Source of the DNA: DATKKG01 sp035543015
Lineage (GTDB): Archaea; Thermoproteota; Nitrososphaeria; Conexivisphaerales; DTJL01
Length of the DNA stretch: 37,501 nt
Reading direction: 5' to 3'
NCBI GenBank assembly: GCA_035543015.1
Contig: DATKKG010000001.1
Location: forward strand, 1-37,501
Shown here: one piece after another, positions 1-7,411 of the stretch
How positions within the stretch are numbered: position 1 is the first letter of the stretch
Layout of the letters: every line of letters begins with the position of its first letter
Notes under the pieces: model-generated
What the model saw: only the letters and a program-made list of their open reading frames with translations
Database searches by the model: none
What the model was told of the DNA's origin: nothing
Translations under genes and position numbers: made by a program

Positions 1-304
1 AGGGGGACTTGATGAACACCTCGTTGACGAGGTCCGAAGTGCTCGCCCTCTTCCCAAGCCTCTTCTCGTGGCGTATCACGCTCGCTCCGGCGGCCCTCGC
101 CATGTCGGAGGTTTTGTCGACGGAGCCGTCGTCGCAGACCAGGACGCTCCCGCAGGCGCCGAAGGCCTGCTTCACTATCCGTTCGATGACGGAATCGTCG
201 TTGTAGGCTATGATGCAGGCGTACGAACCACCGGCTAGGCCCTGCCATCCCGTTGCGCCGTTCGGCTCCTTCGATGTCTGGTCGGCAGAAGAAGCGGGGC
301 TCAC
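1..304 (-). CDS. Family 2 glycosyltransferase, N-terminal part
   Basis: The gene runs off the left edge of the window; about 101 residues are visible. After a Gly/Ser/Thr-rich leader of about 28 residues it reads YACIIAYNDDSVIERIV and then VLVCDDGSVDKTSDMA. These are the first beta strand and the DDGS nucleotide-sugar/metal-binding motif of GT-A fold family 2 glycosyltransferases. Such enzymes move a sugar from a nucleotide or dolichol-phosphate donor onto a lipid or protein acceptor at the inner face of the membrane. The GTG at 304-302 is taken as start because an in-frame TAG lies three codons upstream and no ATG is available. It follows the GT4 gene by 55 bases on the same strand, so a shared transcript for surface glycan assembly is likely. 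Acceptor and sugar cannot be told. Confidence 0.8.
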   Translation of the reverse strand, partial: MSPASSADQTSKEPNGATGWQGLAGGSYACIIAYNDDSVIERIVKQAFGACGSVLVCDDGSVDKTSDMARAAGASVIRHEKRLGKRASTSDLVNEVFIKSP

Positions 305-359
305 AAGGGACTACTCGGAGCCGCTCGGTAATAACCTTGCCGAGTCCGCAAGTCGTGCC

Positions 360-1376
360 CTAGACGTCAGGACCTTCCAGCACTCTCTGGAACATCTCTT
401 CGTATCTGTCCATCACCGCCTCGAAGGAGAAGGCTCTGGCGCAGTCCCTCCGGGCGGCCCTGATCAGATCCTCGTACCCGTTTCCCTCTCTCCAGGACTT
501 GTACAGCTCAATGGACCTCCCCTCCAGCTCCTCGGGAGAGGCGCGGATGAGAGCAGACGACTCGATCGACCGGGACGTGGAGGTGGTGATGACCGGCGTG
601 CCACAGGCCATGGCCTCCAGCTCGCTCCTCCCGACTGTGTCCACGCGGGACGGCATCACCAGCAGGTGGACCTTCGAATAGATGTCGGCCAGGCGCAACC
701 TGTCTTGGACGAACCCGTAGCTCTCGATGCTCTGGTTGCGAGAGAATCCGCCCACGAAAGCGAACCTTATCCCGTTGTTGCCCAGCCTCTGCGCCAAGCC
801 CTCGAACCTGTCCCACCCTTTCTGCCACAGCGGCCTGCCCGCGAAAAGGATGGTGAACCTGTCGTCCTTGGTGACCGTTGGCCTGAAGACTTCCACGTCC
901 ACCGGGTGGCCGATCACCCAGGTGTTAGCATTGTACCTCTTCAGCTGGTCGCCAACGCTGTCCTCGTGGACTTGGACCGCGTTGTACCTCGGAAGCTCCA
1001 ACGGGATGGTGAACCTGCTGAGAGACGCGGCGACCTTGGGCACGAACGTGTACCTGACCCGGTGCTTGGTGAACCAGACCAGGGAGTGGAAGGAAGCGAT
1101 CCTCTTCCCGGACGCTTGAAAGTTCACGGCGCTGAACGGATGGTAGAAGCTGTACGCGATGTCGGCCCTGCTCCTGTGTATCCATGACTCGGAATACGGC
1201 AGCCCCTCGAGCACGTCTTCGGGCCGGACACGCTTGACGCCGTTCAGCGTGTAGGGGAGGCTGCGAATCGTCACGTCGTGCCCCCTCCTTCTCATGGCCA
1301 AGCCCAAGTCGACCATCTCGCGTTCGCCTCCCCCGAAGTAGGACATGCTCAGGTGAGTGAGTATGTCGATCTTCAA
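360..1376 (-). CDS. GT4-type glycosyltransferase
   Basis: A 338-residue protein of normal length for the GT-B fold GT4 family. The N-terminus MKIDILTHLSMSYFGGGERE has the glycine-rich acceptor-side loop. The second Rossmann half begins near residue 170 (FTILFAGRPLWQKGWDRF), and the donor-binding EX7E region reads DTVGRSELEAMACGTPVITT. The likely role is transfer of a hexose from a nucleotide-sugar during cell-surface glycan or glycoprotein synthesis, in the cytoplasm at the membrane. The start is TTG at 1376-1374. It overlaps the stop of the upstream small gene in the sequence TTGA, which indicates translational coupling. A GT2 gene follows on the same strand. Substrate cannot be inferred. 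Confidence 0.9.
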   Translation of the reverse strand: MKIDILTHLSMSYFGGGEREMVDLGLAMRRRGHDVTIRSLPYTLNGVKRVRPEDVLEGLPYSESWIHRSRADIAYSFYHPFSAVNFQASGKRIASFHSLVWFTKHRVRYTFVPKVAASLSRFTIPLELPRYNAVQVHEDSVGDQLKRYNANTWVIGHPVDVEVFRPTVTKDDRFTILFAGRPLWQKGWDRFEGLAQRLGNNGIRFAFVGGFSRNQSIESYGFVQDRLRLADIYSKVHLLVMPSRVDTVGRSELEAMACGTPVITTSTSRSIESSALIRASPEELEGRSIELYKSWREGNGYEDLIRAARRDCARAFSFEAVMDRYEEMFQRVLEGPDV

Positions 1377-1567
1377 GGGGAGGTCACCATGGTAATCCCC
1401 TTCAGCGGAAAGTTCGCTGATGTGTGAATGCGTCCGAACTCCACGTCATAGAGGGGCTGGGCCGGAGTGAAATTGGATGGCTGCCAAGAGCCGGAGGCCG
1501 CGGGGAGGTCGAACTTGACGGTGACCGTGATGGCACATACCCCCTGGCGCAAGGCGATCACGATCAT
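1373..1567 (-). CDS. Small protein coupled to the GT4 gene
   Basis: A 64-codon frame that starts with ATG at 1567, inside an ATGA overlap with the stop of the upstream membrane protein gene. It ends in a TTGA overlap with the GT4 start. The product is rich in alternating hydrophobic and small residues (ITVTVKFDLPAASGSW) and would suit a small beta domain. It has no signal peptide of its own. Two readings are possible: a separate translationally coupled gene, or the extracellular half of the preceding single-pass protein split off by a frameshift. The overlaps on both sides favour real translation. No family was recognised. Confidence 0.5.
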   Translation of the reverse strand: MIVIALRQGVCAITVTVKFDLPAASGSWQPSNFTPAQPLYDVEFGRIHTSANFPLKGITMVTSP

Positions 1568-1785
1568 GGGTAGGGCGTCGCGCCCGGAGGGACCAGGAAT
1601 GCCAGGGAGAGCACGATGGCGCCCGCCACGACCAGGAGGACCAGGAGGCCGAAAAGCGGGAAGGGCATCGGGGTCTCGACCGAGCCAGACGTTCCGCGCC
1701 GCCTGAACAACCCCCACGACTGCAGGAGGGGCAGGAGGTATCCTTGCCAGAAGCCCCCAAACACCCGTGCAAAGTCTCGGCTCAA
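1564..1785 (-). CDS. Small single-pass membrane protein
   Basis: A 73-codon frame starting with TTG at 1785. The first 40 residues are soluble with a basic patch (LFRRRG). One strongly hydrophobic helix follows at about residues 44-67 (FGLLVLLVVAGAIVLSLAFL), then the protein ends PPGATPYP. An AT-rich box on this strand (CAAAAATAGG, near 1812-1821) lies about 30 bases upstream, so this is probably the first gene of the small-protein/GT4/GT2 transcript. A GTG seven codons in is an alternative start. The hydrophobic segment supports a real gene; the function is unknown. Confidence 0.5.
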   Translation of the reverse strand: MSRDFARVFGGFWQGYLLPLLQSWGLFRRRGTSGSVETPMPFPLFGLLVLLVVAGAIVLSLAFLVPPGATPYP

Positions 1786-1810
1786 CCTACTTATGTTGCA
1801 GAGACAAGCC

Positions 1811-1830
1811 TATTTTTGGGTATCTGTTCC
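1811..1830. repeat. 20-base direct repeat, copy 1
   Basis: The sequence tatttttgggtatctgttcc matches 19 of 20 bases with the copy at 3087-3106, in the same orientation. The pair brackets the lipocalin-like gene. Read on the minus strand this copy also overlaps the probable TATA box of the small membrane protein gene. It may be a mobile-element end, a recombination scar or a shared regulator site. Confidence 0.7.
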
Positions 1831-1872
1831 AACAGGAAACCATGTTACATATCACTTAACGAGCCATTCCGC

Positions 1873-1910
1873 GCCGCTTGGGACAGTTTTGAGTTTGCCC
1901 AACAAGCGGC
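1873..1910 (-). terminator. Stem-loop after the lipocalin-like gene
   Basis: An eight-base inverted repeat, gccgcttg at 1873-1880 and caagcggc at 1903-1910, with two further G-C pairs past a bulge and a loop of about 15 bases. It lies about 120 bases past the stop of the minus-strand lipocalin-like gene. It lacks the T-run typical of archaeal termination, so a terminator role is only possible. Confidence 0.35.
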
Positions 1911-2030
1911 CTAGGCAAACACGAGTAGTAGCTTCGTGGGCCGCAAGGTCGATCGGAGTCGCAAGGGCGTCAGACATCCCCCCCGTCACGGCTGGCCAAT
2001 GAAACCTGACCAGCGCGGAGCGCTCGGCCG

Positions 2031-2816
2031 TCAATCAATCCTGCGCCAGGCTTCACCAAGGTCTTCATCTGGGGGGAAGGAGGTTACAAGCCTGTTCTCT
2101 TCCAGAGAGTCGATATGAAATGTCTCATGCTTTCTCACTTCATAACCAGCGACCTGTGCAATCATGGGCCAGTGGTCAAAGGTCCCCTTCGTTTCGAGGC
2201 GAGCGCCCGCGTTGGCGCCGAACCCCTTCCAGAGTGCATAGACCTCAGTGTCACTGAATTCTCCTCCATGGGAAGGAGTCCTTGGGCGATTGGATTCCAC
2301 CCGCATGACCCCGTAGTGCCCGGCCGTCACCAGGTACATCCATCGCTCTTCCGATCCCCCGCTTTCCCATGCCCCAGCCAAAGCGGATGTACCAGCGCAA
2401 CTAAGCCTTCTCAGAGTCTCGACAAGCTGCCCGCCATCCGTCAGGGTCCTCCGGCGGAGGCAGATATCTCCGTCTATTTCGAATCTATAGGAGATAGTGG
2501 TCCCTTCTAGGCGAGGGTCGCTTGCCATCGTGACCCTCTGTTTGGCCATCCAGCCGCCGTCTACTTCCCGGCAATCGCAGTATCCGGCACATGCGCGGAA
2601 GGCCCGGAACATCGCGACCGCCTCCTCCTCGGCAGGAGGCCAGCTCACAGGTCCTTGGCGCTTAGCGAACGCTTCAATCTCCATGAAGTGACTCCGAGTG
2701 AAAACGACGAAACCGAGGTTCTTCCGTACGGCGATAGTGGTGTTCCTGAATGGGACGACATCTTCGTCGGCCTTATCATAAAGGACCTGCCAGAAACCTT
2801 CCCAAGGTTTGACCAT
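2031..2816 (-). CDS. Tandem lipocalin-like domain protein
   Basis: A 261-residue protein with an ATG start at 2816. The sequence looks like two copies of one domain. Copy one (about residues 7-115) begins GFWQVLYDK and copy two (about 145-250) begins GAWESGGSEERWMYLV. Both run from a tryptophan through a Y/F-V-x-T strand and a helix containing F-x-A/G-x-A-G (FRAFRACAGY, WKGFGANAGA) to a closing F-x-I/V-D. This pattern fits small lipocalin-like barrels that bind hydrophobic ligands. There is no signal peptide, so the protein is probably cytoplasmic. TATA-like sequence lies upstream near 2850-2865. The gene sits between the two 20-base repeats and looks less GC-rich than its neighbours, which hints at transfer. 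The family name is tentative. Confidence 0.75.
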   Translation of the reverse strand: MVKPWEGFWQVLYDKADEDVVPFRNTTIAVRKNLGFVVFTRSHFMEIEAFAKRQGPVSWPPAEEEAVAMFRAFRACAGYCDCREVDGGWMAKQRVTMASDPRLEGTTISYRFEIDGDICLRRRTLTDGGQLVETLRRLSCAGTSALAGAWESGGSEERWMYLVTAGHYGVMRVESNRPRTPSHGGEFSDTEVYALWKGFGANAGARLETKGTFDHWPMIAQVAGYEVRKHETFHIDSLEENRLVTSFPPDEDLGEAWRRID

Positions 2817-3086
2817 ACCCCGATTCCCCTCTAATTTACCTCATCAGGTTTATTGCTTTGCTAAATAACGATTGCTTGGGAAGTCTCTCAAGTTTCCATC
2901 TCCCTAGATGAGCCGAGGCGAATCATGAGTCGCAGAACTCCAATGGTCAAAGCCAGCAGCCCATCCCCGTCCGTGTACTGGCTGAAGCCCCTGCCTGTCT
3001 CTAATCTTCGATAGAGTTCAGGGCGTCGGCTTGGACCGGCGATGATGCCCTTCTGATACCAAGTCAACCCGTCCTGTTAGACGGTG

Positions 3087-3106
3087 TAATTTTGGGTATC
3101 TGTTCC
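3087..3106. repeat. 20-base direct repeat, copy 2
   Basis: The sequence taattttgggtatctgttcc differs at one position from the copy at 1811-1830. No third copy was seen by eye in the window. No transposase lies between or beside the copies. Confidence 0.7.
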
Positions 3107-3210
3107 TCGAAGAAGGAAGAGTGTTCCATCCGTCAGGCAGCTGTCGCCCGACGGGGGTCAGGACAAGGAGCGCAAGTTCTTCGTGGTGGGACGCAAGAAC
3201 CTAGTCGCGG

Positions 3211-3218
3211 CTTAAATA
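3211..3218 (+). promoter_or_regulatory. TATA box of the VOC gene
   Basis: The sequence cttaaata is centred 27 bases before the ATG at 3242. That spacing puts the transcript start at or next to the start codon, so the mRNA is expected to be leaderless. Confidence 0.7.
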
Positions 3219-3241
3219 CCGGTGCCTGGGACTGGGGACGA

Positions 3242-3667
3242 ATGCCGACAGCTCTCAACCCGTACCTGAACTTCAACGGCAATGCCGCCCAGGCCATGAA
3301 GTTCTACCAATCCGTGCTGGGCGGCAAACTGGATATGCAGACCTTCGCCGAGGCGAAGATGGCGAGGACGCCCGCAGAGAACGACCTCATCGTACACGCA
3401 ACCCTGAAGACGGACGACCTGTCCTTCTTCGCCAGCGACACCCAGCCGAGCATGCCCGCTAAGTTCGGCAGCAACGTCAACATGAGCCTGACGGGAAACG
3501 ATGTCTCGAAGCTCACAGCGATCTTCAACGGCCTCGCCAAGGACGGAAATGTGACCATGCCGCTGGCAAAGCAATACTGGGGCGACACCTTCGGGATGCT
3601 CACCGACAAGTTCGGCGTCAACTGGATGGTCAACATATTCAGCGGCCAGAGCCAGGGAATGATGTAG
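3242..3667 (+). CDS. VOC-superfamily protein, PhnB/3-dmu-9 type
   Basis: A 141-residue protein, the usual length for PhnB-like members of the vicinal oxygen chelate fold. It opens with NPYLNFNGNAAQAMKFYQSV, the classic N-terminal strand and AxxFY helix. It later shows YWGDTFGMLTDKFGVNWMVN, the conserved WGD...D.FG..W end of the family. Members are glyoxalase-fold cytoplasmic proteins, often of unknown substrate. Metal ligands of true glyoxalases are not all present, so an enzymatic reaction is not claimed. The start at 3242 is chosen over the open frame from 3092 because homology begins here and the TATA box is 27 bases upstream. Confidence 0.88.
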   Translation: MPTALNPYLNFNGNAAQAMKFYQSVLGGKLDMQTFAEAKMARTPAENDLIVHATLKTDDLSFFASDTQPSMPAKFGSNVNMSLTGNDVSKLTAIFNGLAKDGNVTMPLAKQYWGDTFGMLTDKFGVNWMVNIFSGQSQGMM

Positions 3668-3785
3668 AGGACTAGAGGCCGACGGCGGACCTTCTAGGTT
3701 CCCTTCCCTGTAACTCCGCGACCCTTCTTTATGCACTTGCATGAAGTCGCAGGACTGGATACGTCATACTCCCCAGAAGGAGCCG

Positions 3786-4160
3786 CTAATCCGAGGATGA
3801 CTTTGGAGCCTTGGTTGGGAGGATCCTCGGCCTGCCCGTGGCGTCCTCGATGGCCCACATGAGAGGGAGGCATGGGTGCTCGAATATGTCGGGGGAGCCC
3901 TCCTCAACAGGGCAGCCGGTTATGCAGTGGTCGAGCTTCGGGTCCAGCGGACACCTGCGGAGCTCGGGGCCGCTGGGGATCCTTCTCTCATCCAGCAGCT
4001 TCCCGCAGTCTCCGCAATAGGTCCGGATGACGAGGAGTCCCCCTTCCTTCGCGCTTTCGGCTCGTATCCTCTCGTGTTGGCAGCCGCCGCCATCGAGGGA
4101 AGGAGACTTCTCTGAGCCGTGAAAGGAACGGTTGCGCAGCGAACGTAGCGACTCAGACAA
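3786..4160 (-). CDS. Small Cys-rich, probable zinc-binding protein
   Basis: A 124-codon frame from TTG at 4160. It carries C-x-H near residue 27, YCGDCG near 49-52, and further cysteines spaced through RRCPLDPKLDHCITGCPVEE. That arrangement suggests one or two zinc ribbons or knuckles. A minus-strand TATA-like sequence (GCTTAATAGC, about 4197-4206) lies 41 bases upstream, leaving a short leader. The true start could be further in, because the first 25 residues are low in structure. No family was recognised. The overlapping plus-strand frames lack any comparable motif. Confidence 0.55.
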   Translation of the reverse strand: MSESLRSLRNRSFHGSEKSPSLDGGGCQHERIRAESAKEGGLLVIRTYCGDCGKLLDERRIPSGPELRRCPLDPKLDHCITGCPVEEGSPDIFEHPCLPLMWAIEDATGRPRILPTKAPKSSSD

Positions 4161-4231
4161 GCCCCAAAGGCACTCGGTCGGCTGATGAAGCTCTTTGCTA
4201 TTAAGCTTTCAGGGCGCGAGTTGCGCTACGT

Positions 4232-4238
4232 CTTTAAC
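4232..4238 (+). promoter_or_regulatory. TATA box of the YdjM-type gene
   Basis: The sequence tttaaca is centred 26 bases before the GTG at 4261, and this spacing decides the start in favour of that GTG. Confidence 0.55.
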
Positions 4239-4260
4239 ACACCTCACATCCCCTCCAGCC

Positions 4261-5052
4261 GTGTTCCCGCTAGGGCATCTGGCCATGGGGTACCTCTTCG
4301 CGTGGGCGGTGGCCAAAGGGATGAAGCGGAGGGTGGTCGTCTGGGCCGCCCTTACGGCGGGAATACTCCCCGACTATGACATCCTCTTCTCCTGGGCGGG
4401 GCTGGCTCATCACACCTACACCCACTCTCTGGTCGTCATGGGCCCCATCCTGCTCGTGGTCGTCTTGTGGAAGAGGGGAGCGCTTCCGTACGCCGTCGCC
4501 GTGCTCCAGCACATCCTGATTGGCGACACCCTGGTGGGGAGGGTCCCGCTCCTGCTCCCGCTGAGCAGGCACCAGTTCGGGCTCAACCTGGGCATGCCTT
4601 CCGTCCCCGACATCTCCCTGGAGCTGGGCTTCGCCTTCCTGGCCCTGCTGGTCATGTGGCTGAGCGGCGACCTGAGGAGGGTCTTCGCAGGAGGGAAGGA
4701 GACGGTCCTGATGGCTGTGCCCATAGTCTCGGTGGCATTGATGGCCCTTCTGTGGAGAGTGACGGCGATGCTGGAGGAGGGTGGATCCGGGTTCTCCAGG
4801 CTGAGGCTGTTCGGGATCCCGGTGGTGCAGGCGATCTACGTCGGGGTCGGCGTGCTGGTCGCGATGGCGGCCTTCTTCGTCCTGCTCGGCCTGTTCCGCC
4901 ACCCTCATGAAGACTCCGCAGAGAGGCGGTCACAATCCCCTCCCGGCTCGGACGCGGGCTCCCAGAGATGGGGACGTTCGGCATTAGCGATGCCTCGCCG
5001 CACAGATGAAGAGACCTCTACAGGCCGTTCGGCCCTCCCAAAGCTCAAATAG
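4261..5052 (+). CDS. DUF457/YdjM-type membrane-bound metal hydrolase
   Basis: A 263-residue protein with about six membrane segments. It has the family's pattern of polar residues at helix ends: GHLAMGYLFAW at the N-terminus, LPDYDILF, and HHTYTHSLVV. These histidines and aspartates are thought to bind metal in the YdjM/DUF457 family of predicted membrane-bound hydrolases. The open frame begins at 4195, but the GTG at 4261 is preferred: family similarity starts there and a TATA-like box is correctly spaced. The last 45 residues are hydrophilic and poorly conserved in appearance. The substrate is unknown. Confidence 0.8.
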   Translation: MFPLGHLAMGYLFAWAVAKGMKRRVVVWAALTAGILPDYDILFSWAGLAHHTYTHSLVVMGPILLVVVLWKRGALPYAVAVLQHILIGDTLVGRVPLLLPLSRHQFGLNLGMPSVPDISLELGFAFLALLVMWLSGDLRRVFAGGKETVLMAVPIVSVALMALLWRVTAMLEEGGSGFSRLRLFGIPVVQAIYVGVGVLVAMAAFFVLLGLFRHPHEDSAERRSQSPPGSDAGSQRWGRSALAMPRRTDEETSTGRSALPKLK

Positions 5053-5082
5053 AGAGCCCAACGCCGTTGGGACTGAAATCAC

Positions 5083-5304
5083 ATGCCCTCAGAGTTCGAG
5101 AAGCTGGCGGAGAGGCTGGAGAAGCTGGAGACCAAGTTTCAACTGGCGGAGGAGGAGGCTTCGTTGGACGTGGACGAGAAGCTGGGAGGCGAAGCGAAGA
5201 AGCTCAAGTCGAAGGAGAAGGAGAGGGTGGACCAGCTCGAAGCCAAGGTCAGGGAGCTTGAGAACAGGCTGAAGGCCCTCGAGAAGAGGGGCGGGAAGAA
5301 GTAG
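5083..5304 (+). CDS. Small coiled-coil protein
   Basis: A 73-residue, highly charged protein. Heptad spacing of leucines is clear in FEKLAERLEKLETKF (residues 5-19) and again in VDQLEAKVRELENRLKALEK near the C-terminus, giving two predicted coiled-coil helices joined by an acidic/basic linker. A TATA-like ctcaaata sits at 5044-5051, leaving a leader of roughly ten bases. It probably oligomerises; no function can be assigned. The Lys/Glu-rich composition could reflect biased sequence, but the heptads support a real gene. Confidence 0.6.
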   Translation: MPSEFEKLAERLEKLETKFQLAEEEASLDVDEKLGGEAKKLKSKEKERVDQLEAKVRELENRLKALEKRGGKK

Positions 5305-5492
5305 CCGAAGAGCGGCGCTGGCTCGCTCACAACCTCAGGCGCGGCTCTGCAGCCTTCAGCTTGGCGAGAGGTGGGACCTGGACAAGGAGACCGCAGGCCT
5401 ATGTCTCTTCGTCCTCAGGACCCTCGTGCCGATCCCATGCCGTTCGGGGTGGGCGTCTGAATCGTGTGCCCACGACGCGACCGAGAGCTGAG

Positions 5493-5738
5493 CTACTCTC
5501 CTTTCTTGGACGAAGCGCGCCAGCTCCAGAACAGCAGCATCGCGATCATCACGGCGCCTATGACGACCGAAATGAGCGCCAGGTAACCTCCGTTAGGTCC
5601 GAAGCCGAAGACTATGGGTATCGGCCCAATGAAGATGACGCCACCGGCCGAAGCCCCTCCCTGACCTAAAGCCCCCGCCAGGACAAGCGCAAAACCCAGG
5701 AGCAGCACCAGCAGCCCGAGAGCTAAGGACTTCTGCAC
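5493..5738 (-). CDS. DUF131 (TIGR00304) membrane protein, second of pair
   Basis: An 81-residue protein with two hydrophobic helices (about residues 4-24 and 51-74). Between them is the family core GGVIFIGPIPIVFGFG. This is the archaeal DUF131/TIGR00304 family of small membrane proteins, of unknown function. It starts with GTG at 5738, three bases after the stop of the first DUF131 gene, so the two are co-transcribed. The two proteins differ enough to be an old duplication and may form a hetero-oligomer (inference). Confidence 0.88.
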   Translation of the reverse strand: MQKSLALGLLVLLLGFALVLAGALGQGGASAGGVIFIGPIPIVFGFGPNGGYLALISVVIGAVMIAMLLFWSWRASSKKGE

Positions 5739-5741
5739 AGT

Positions 5742-5972
5742 CTATGCCTTCCAGAGGAGGACGCTGACCAGGACGAGGATGATCGCGAGGACTATCGCTA
5801 TGCTCGTCCACTTGGCGTCCGACCCGAATATGATTGGAATCGGCCCTATCATCAACACGCCTCCCCCTTTGACCTTCACCCTGTCCCGCTTGTCCGAGAA
5901 GAGCATCGAGAGGACCACAATGGCCAGCCCAACGAAGATGAGGATGACGCCTGCCTCGACCAGGTCAACCAT
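5742..5972 (-). CDS. DUF131 (TIGR00304) membrane protein, first of pair
   Basis: A 76-residue protein with helices at about residues 6-25 and 54-74 flanking the family core GGGVLMIGPIPIIFGSD. The ATG at 5972 is chosen over a TTG two codons upstream because a minus-strand TATA-like box (GCATTTAACG, 5995-6004) is centred 28 bases before it. The gene leads the DUF131 pair. Family function is unknown. Confidence 0.88.
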   Translation of the reverse strand: MVDLVEAGVILIFVGLAIVVLSMLFSDKRDRVKVKGGGVLMIGPIPIIFGSDAKWTSIAIVLAIILVLVSVLLWKA

Positions 5973-5994
5973 AGACAAGAGGCCCCGAGCCTCC

Positions 5995-6004
5995 GTTAAA
6001 TGCC
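5995..6004 (-). promoter_or_regulatory. TATA box of the DUF131 pair
   Basis: GCATTTAACG on the minus strand, centred about 28 bases before the ATG at 5972; a leaderless transcript is expected. Confidence 0.5.
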
Positions 6005-6181
6005 TTTGGAAGGGTGGGAGCGCAAAGGGGCCTCGGTGTCATCCTCCGAATCCGAGGAGGGTATCGAAGCATAGAGTCCGATTATGCAGCATTCGTCCCT
6101 GCAATGGGGGATGACCGATTTCTCGAAACTTCTTCTGCGTTCGGTGCTCCATTACGACTTAATCCTGCGCGATCATCGGTC

Positions 6182-6265
6182 GTATCGGACTGCCCATTAT
6201 CAGATACTAAGGGGTATCGGATAGGAACACTTTTATACGGTCCGATAAGTCTCCATATCGGATAG
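6182..6265 (+). promoter_or_regulatory. fic promoter with repeated TATCGGA sites
   Basis: The TATA box ttttatac lies at 6231-6238. Around it the heptamer tatcgga occurs at 6183, 6215 and 6257, its inverse tccgata at 6241, and the variant tatcaga at 6199. A further inverse-like gtccgatta lies at 6076. Sites at 6215 and 6241 flank the TATA box as an inverted pair, and the site at 6257 reaches the start codon. This looks like a repressor-binding array; the C-terminal helix-turn-helix-like region of Fic could be the ligand (inference). Confidence 0.6.
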
Positions 6266-6268
6266 TCC

Positions 6269-7207
6269 ATGCTGCTGGATGAAACCATATACTCGCGCCT
6301 GCTGGAAAAGAAGAAGACCCTTGACCGAACGAGGCCACTCCCTGCAGAGGTGTTGCAGAAGCTTCGTCATCAGTTCGAGGTCGAATACACCTACCACTCG
6401 AACGCGATAGAAGGCAACACCCTCACGCTGGGAGAGACACAGCTCATCTTGGAGGAAGGAATCACCGTGGGAGGCAAGACGCTAAGAGAAGTCCAGGAAG
6501 CGAAGAACCACCCAGATGCCATAGAGTTTGTGGAGGACATCTCGAAAGGTAACCTGCGCGAAGAGGACCTGTTATCCCTGCACGGCCTGTTGATGAAGGA
6601 CATCGACGAGCAGCGCGGTCGGTACAGGACGGGGGAGGTGCGGATAACGGGGTCCAGGCACATCCCGCCGCCACCCTATGACGTGCCGTCACTAATGCGC
6701 GACCTCCTCAACTGGTTGGGCAGGAACCAAGACGAGTTGAGGCCTGTCGAACTGGCAGCCGTCTTTCAACACAGGTTCCTATTCATCCACCCATTTCATG
6801 ATGGGAATGGCAGGATGGCGCGGCTCCTAACCAACATGATACTCCTCCACCATGGGTATCCTCCCATAGTCCTCCAGAAGCAGGAACGCAAGCAATATTA
6901 CTCGTACCTGAGCAAGGCCGACAAAGCGGACTATCGGCCATTCGTCAGGTTCGTCGCGCTCGCGGTTGAGAAGGCCCTTGACCTGTACCTTCGGGCGATT
7001 GGAACCGAAGGGGATCAGTCGCGCTATATGACCCTCAAGGAGGCCTCCAAGGCATCTCCCTACAGTATGGAGTATCTGAGTCTACTTTCCAGGAGCGGGC
7101 GAATCGGTGCCGTCAAGGAGGGGCGCAACTGGAGGGTGAGTGAGCGGGCGCTACACGATTATGTCATATCCCACAGAAAGAGCGGGAAGACGACTCCGGC
7201 AAGGTAG
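6269..7207 (+). CDS. fic: Fic family protein (AMPylase) with C-terminal DNA-binding-like domain
   Basis: A 312-residue protein. The active-site motif HPFHDGNGRMAR is intact at 174-185, with catalytic His174 and the phosphate-binding GNGR. The inhibitory helix motif S-x-x-x-E-G (SNAIEG, residues 44-49) lies N-terminal, making this a class II Fic enzyme that blocks its own ATP site until relieved. The family transfers AMP from ATP to hydroxyl side chains of target proteins. Residues from about 253 on (MTLKEASKASPYSMEYLSLLSRSGRIGAVK, in two parts) resemble an excisionase-type winged helix that binds DNA. The ATG at 6269 is about 34 bases from the TATA box. It stands alone, so no partner antitoxin is needed. 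Targets are unknown. Confidence 0.93.
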   Translation: MLLDETIYSRLLEKKKTLDRTRPLPAEVLQKLRHQFEVEYTYHSNAIEGNTLTLGETQLILEEGITVGGKTLREVQEAKNHPDAIEFVEDISKGNLREEDLLSLHGLLMKDIDEQRGRYRTGEVRITGSRHIPPPPYDVPSLMRDLLNWLGRNQDELRPVELAAVFQHRFLFIHPFHDGNGRMARLLTNMILLHHGYPPIVLQKQERKQYYSYLSKADKADYRPFVRFVALAVEKALDLYLRAIGTEGDQSRYMTLKEASKASPYSMEYLSLLSRSGRIGAVKEGRNWRVSERALHDYVISHRKSGKTTPAR

Positions 7208-7411
7208 GTGCAGCCCGTTTTCCCAGCTCCAAGCTCATGCCCGACAGCCCTAGTCTGGCTATTGAATTGTCTTCAATAGAATAAGGATGATTAGGTGAAT
7301 GACCGTTCTCCCTGTCCCACGGAGCCTGAAAGAACGCCACATCATCCGAGCCCATACATGCGACTATCCCATGTTACACCGTAGCTTGCAAAAAGTGGTA
7401 GCCCGGGAAGC

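Larger units (their letters stand above)
2817..3241. other. Intergenic region between divergent genes
   Basis: No convincing gene was found in these 425 bases. They hold the upstream region of the lipocalin-like gene, a small hairpin (ccgtc at 3069-3073 pairing with gacgg at 3080-3084), the second copy of the 20-base repeat at 3087-3106, and the TATA box of the VOC gene at 3211-3218. An open frame continues upstream of the VOC start from 3092, but its residues do not resemble protein and the TATA box lies inside it. Confidence 0.6.

Noticed and set aside
210..1187. Long plus-strand frame opposite the GT4 gene
   Set aside because: It is the antisense shadow of a clear glycosyltransferase; its residues are low-complexity and Arg/Pro-rich.
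1852..2034. 60-codon minus-strand frame that overlaps the lipocalin-like stop as TTGA
   Set aside because: The overlap resembles the coupled genes elsewhere, but the product has no recognisable pattern and the frame runs across the stem-loop at 1873-1910.
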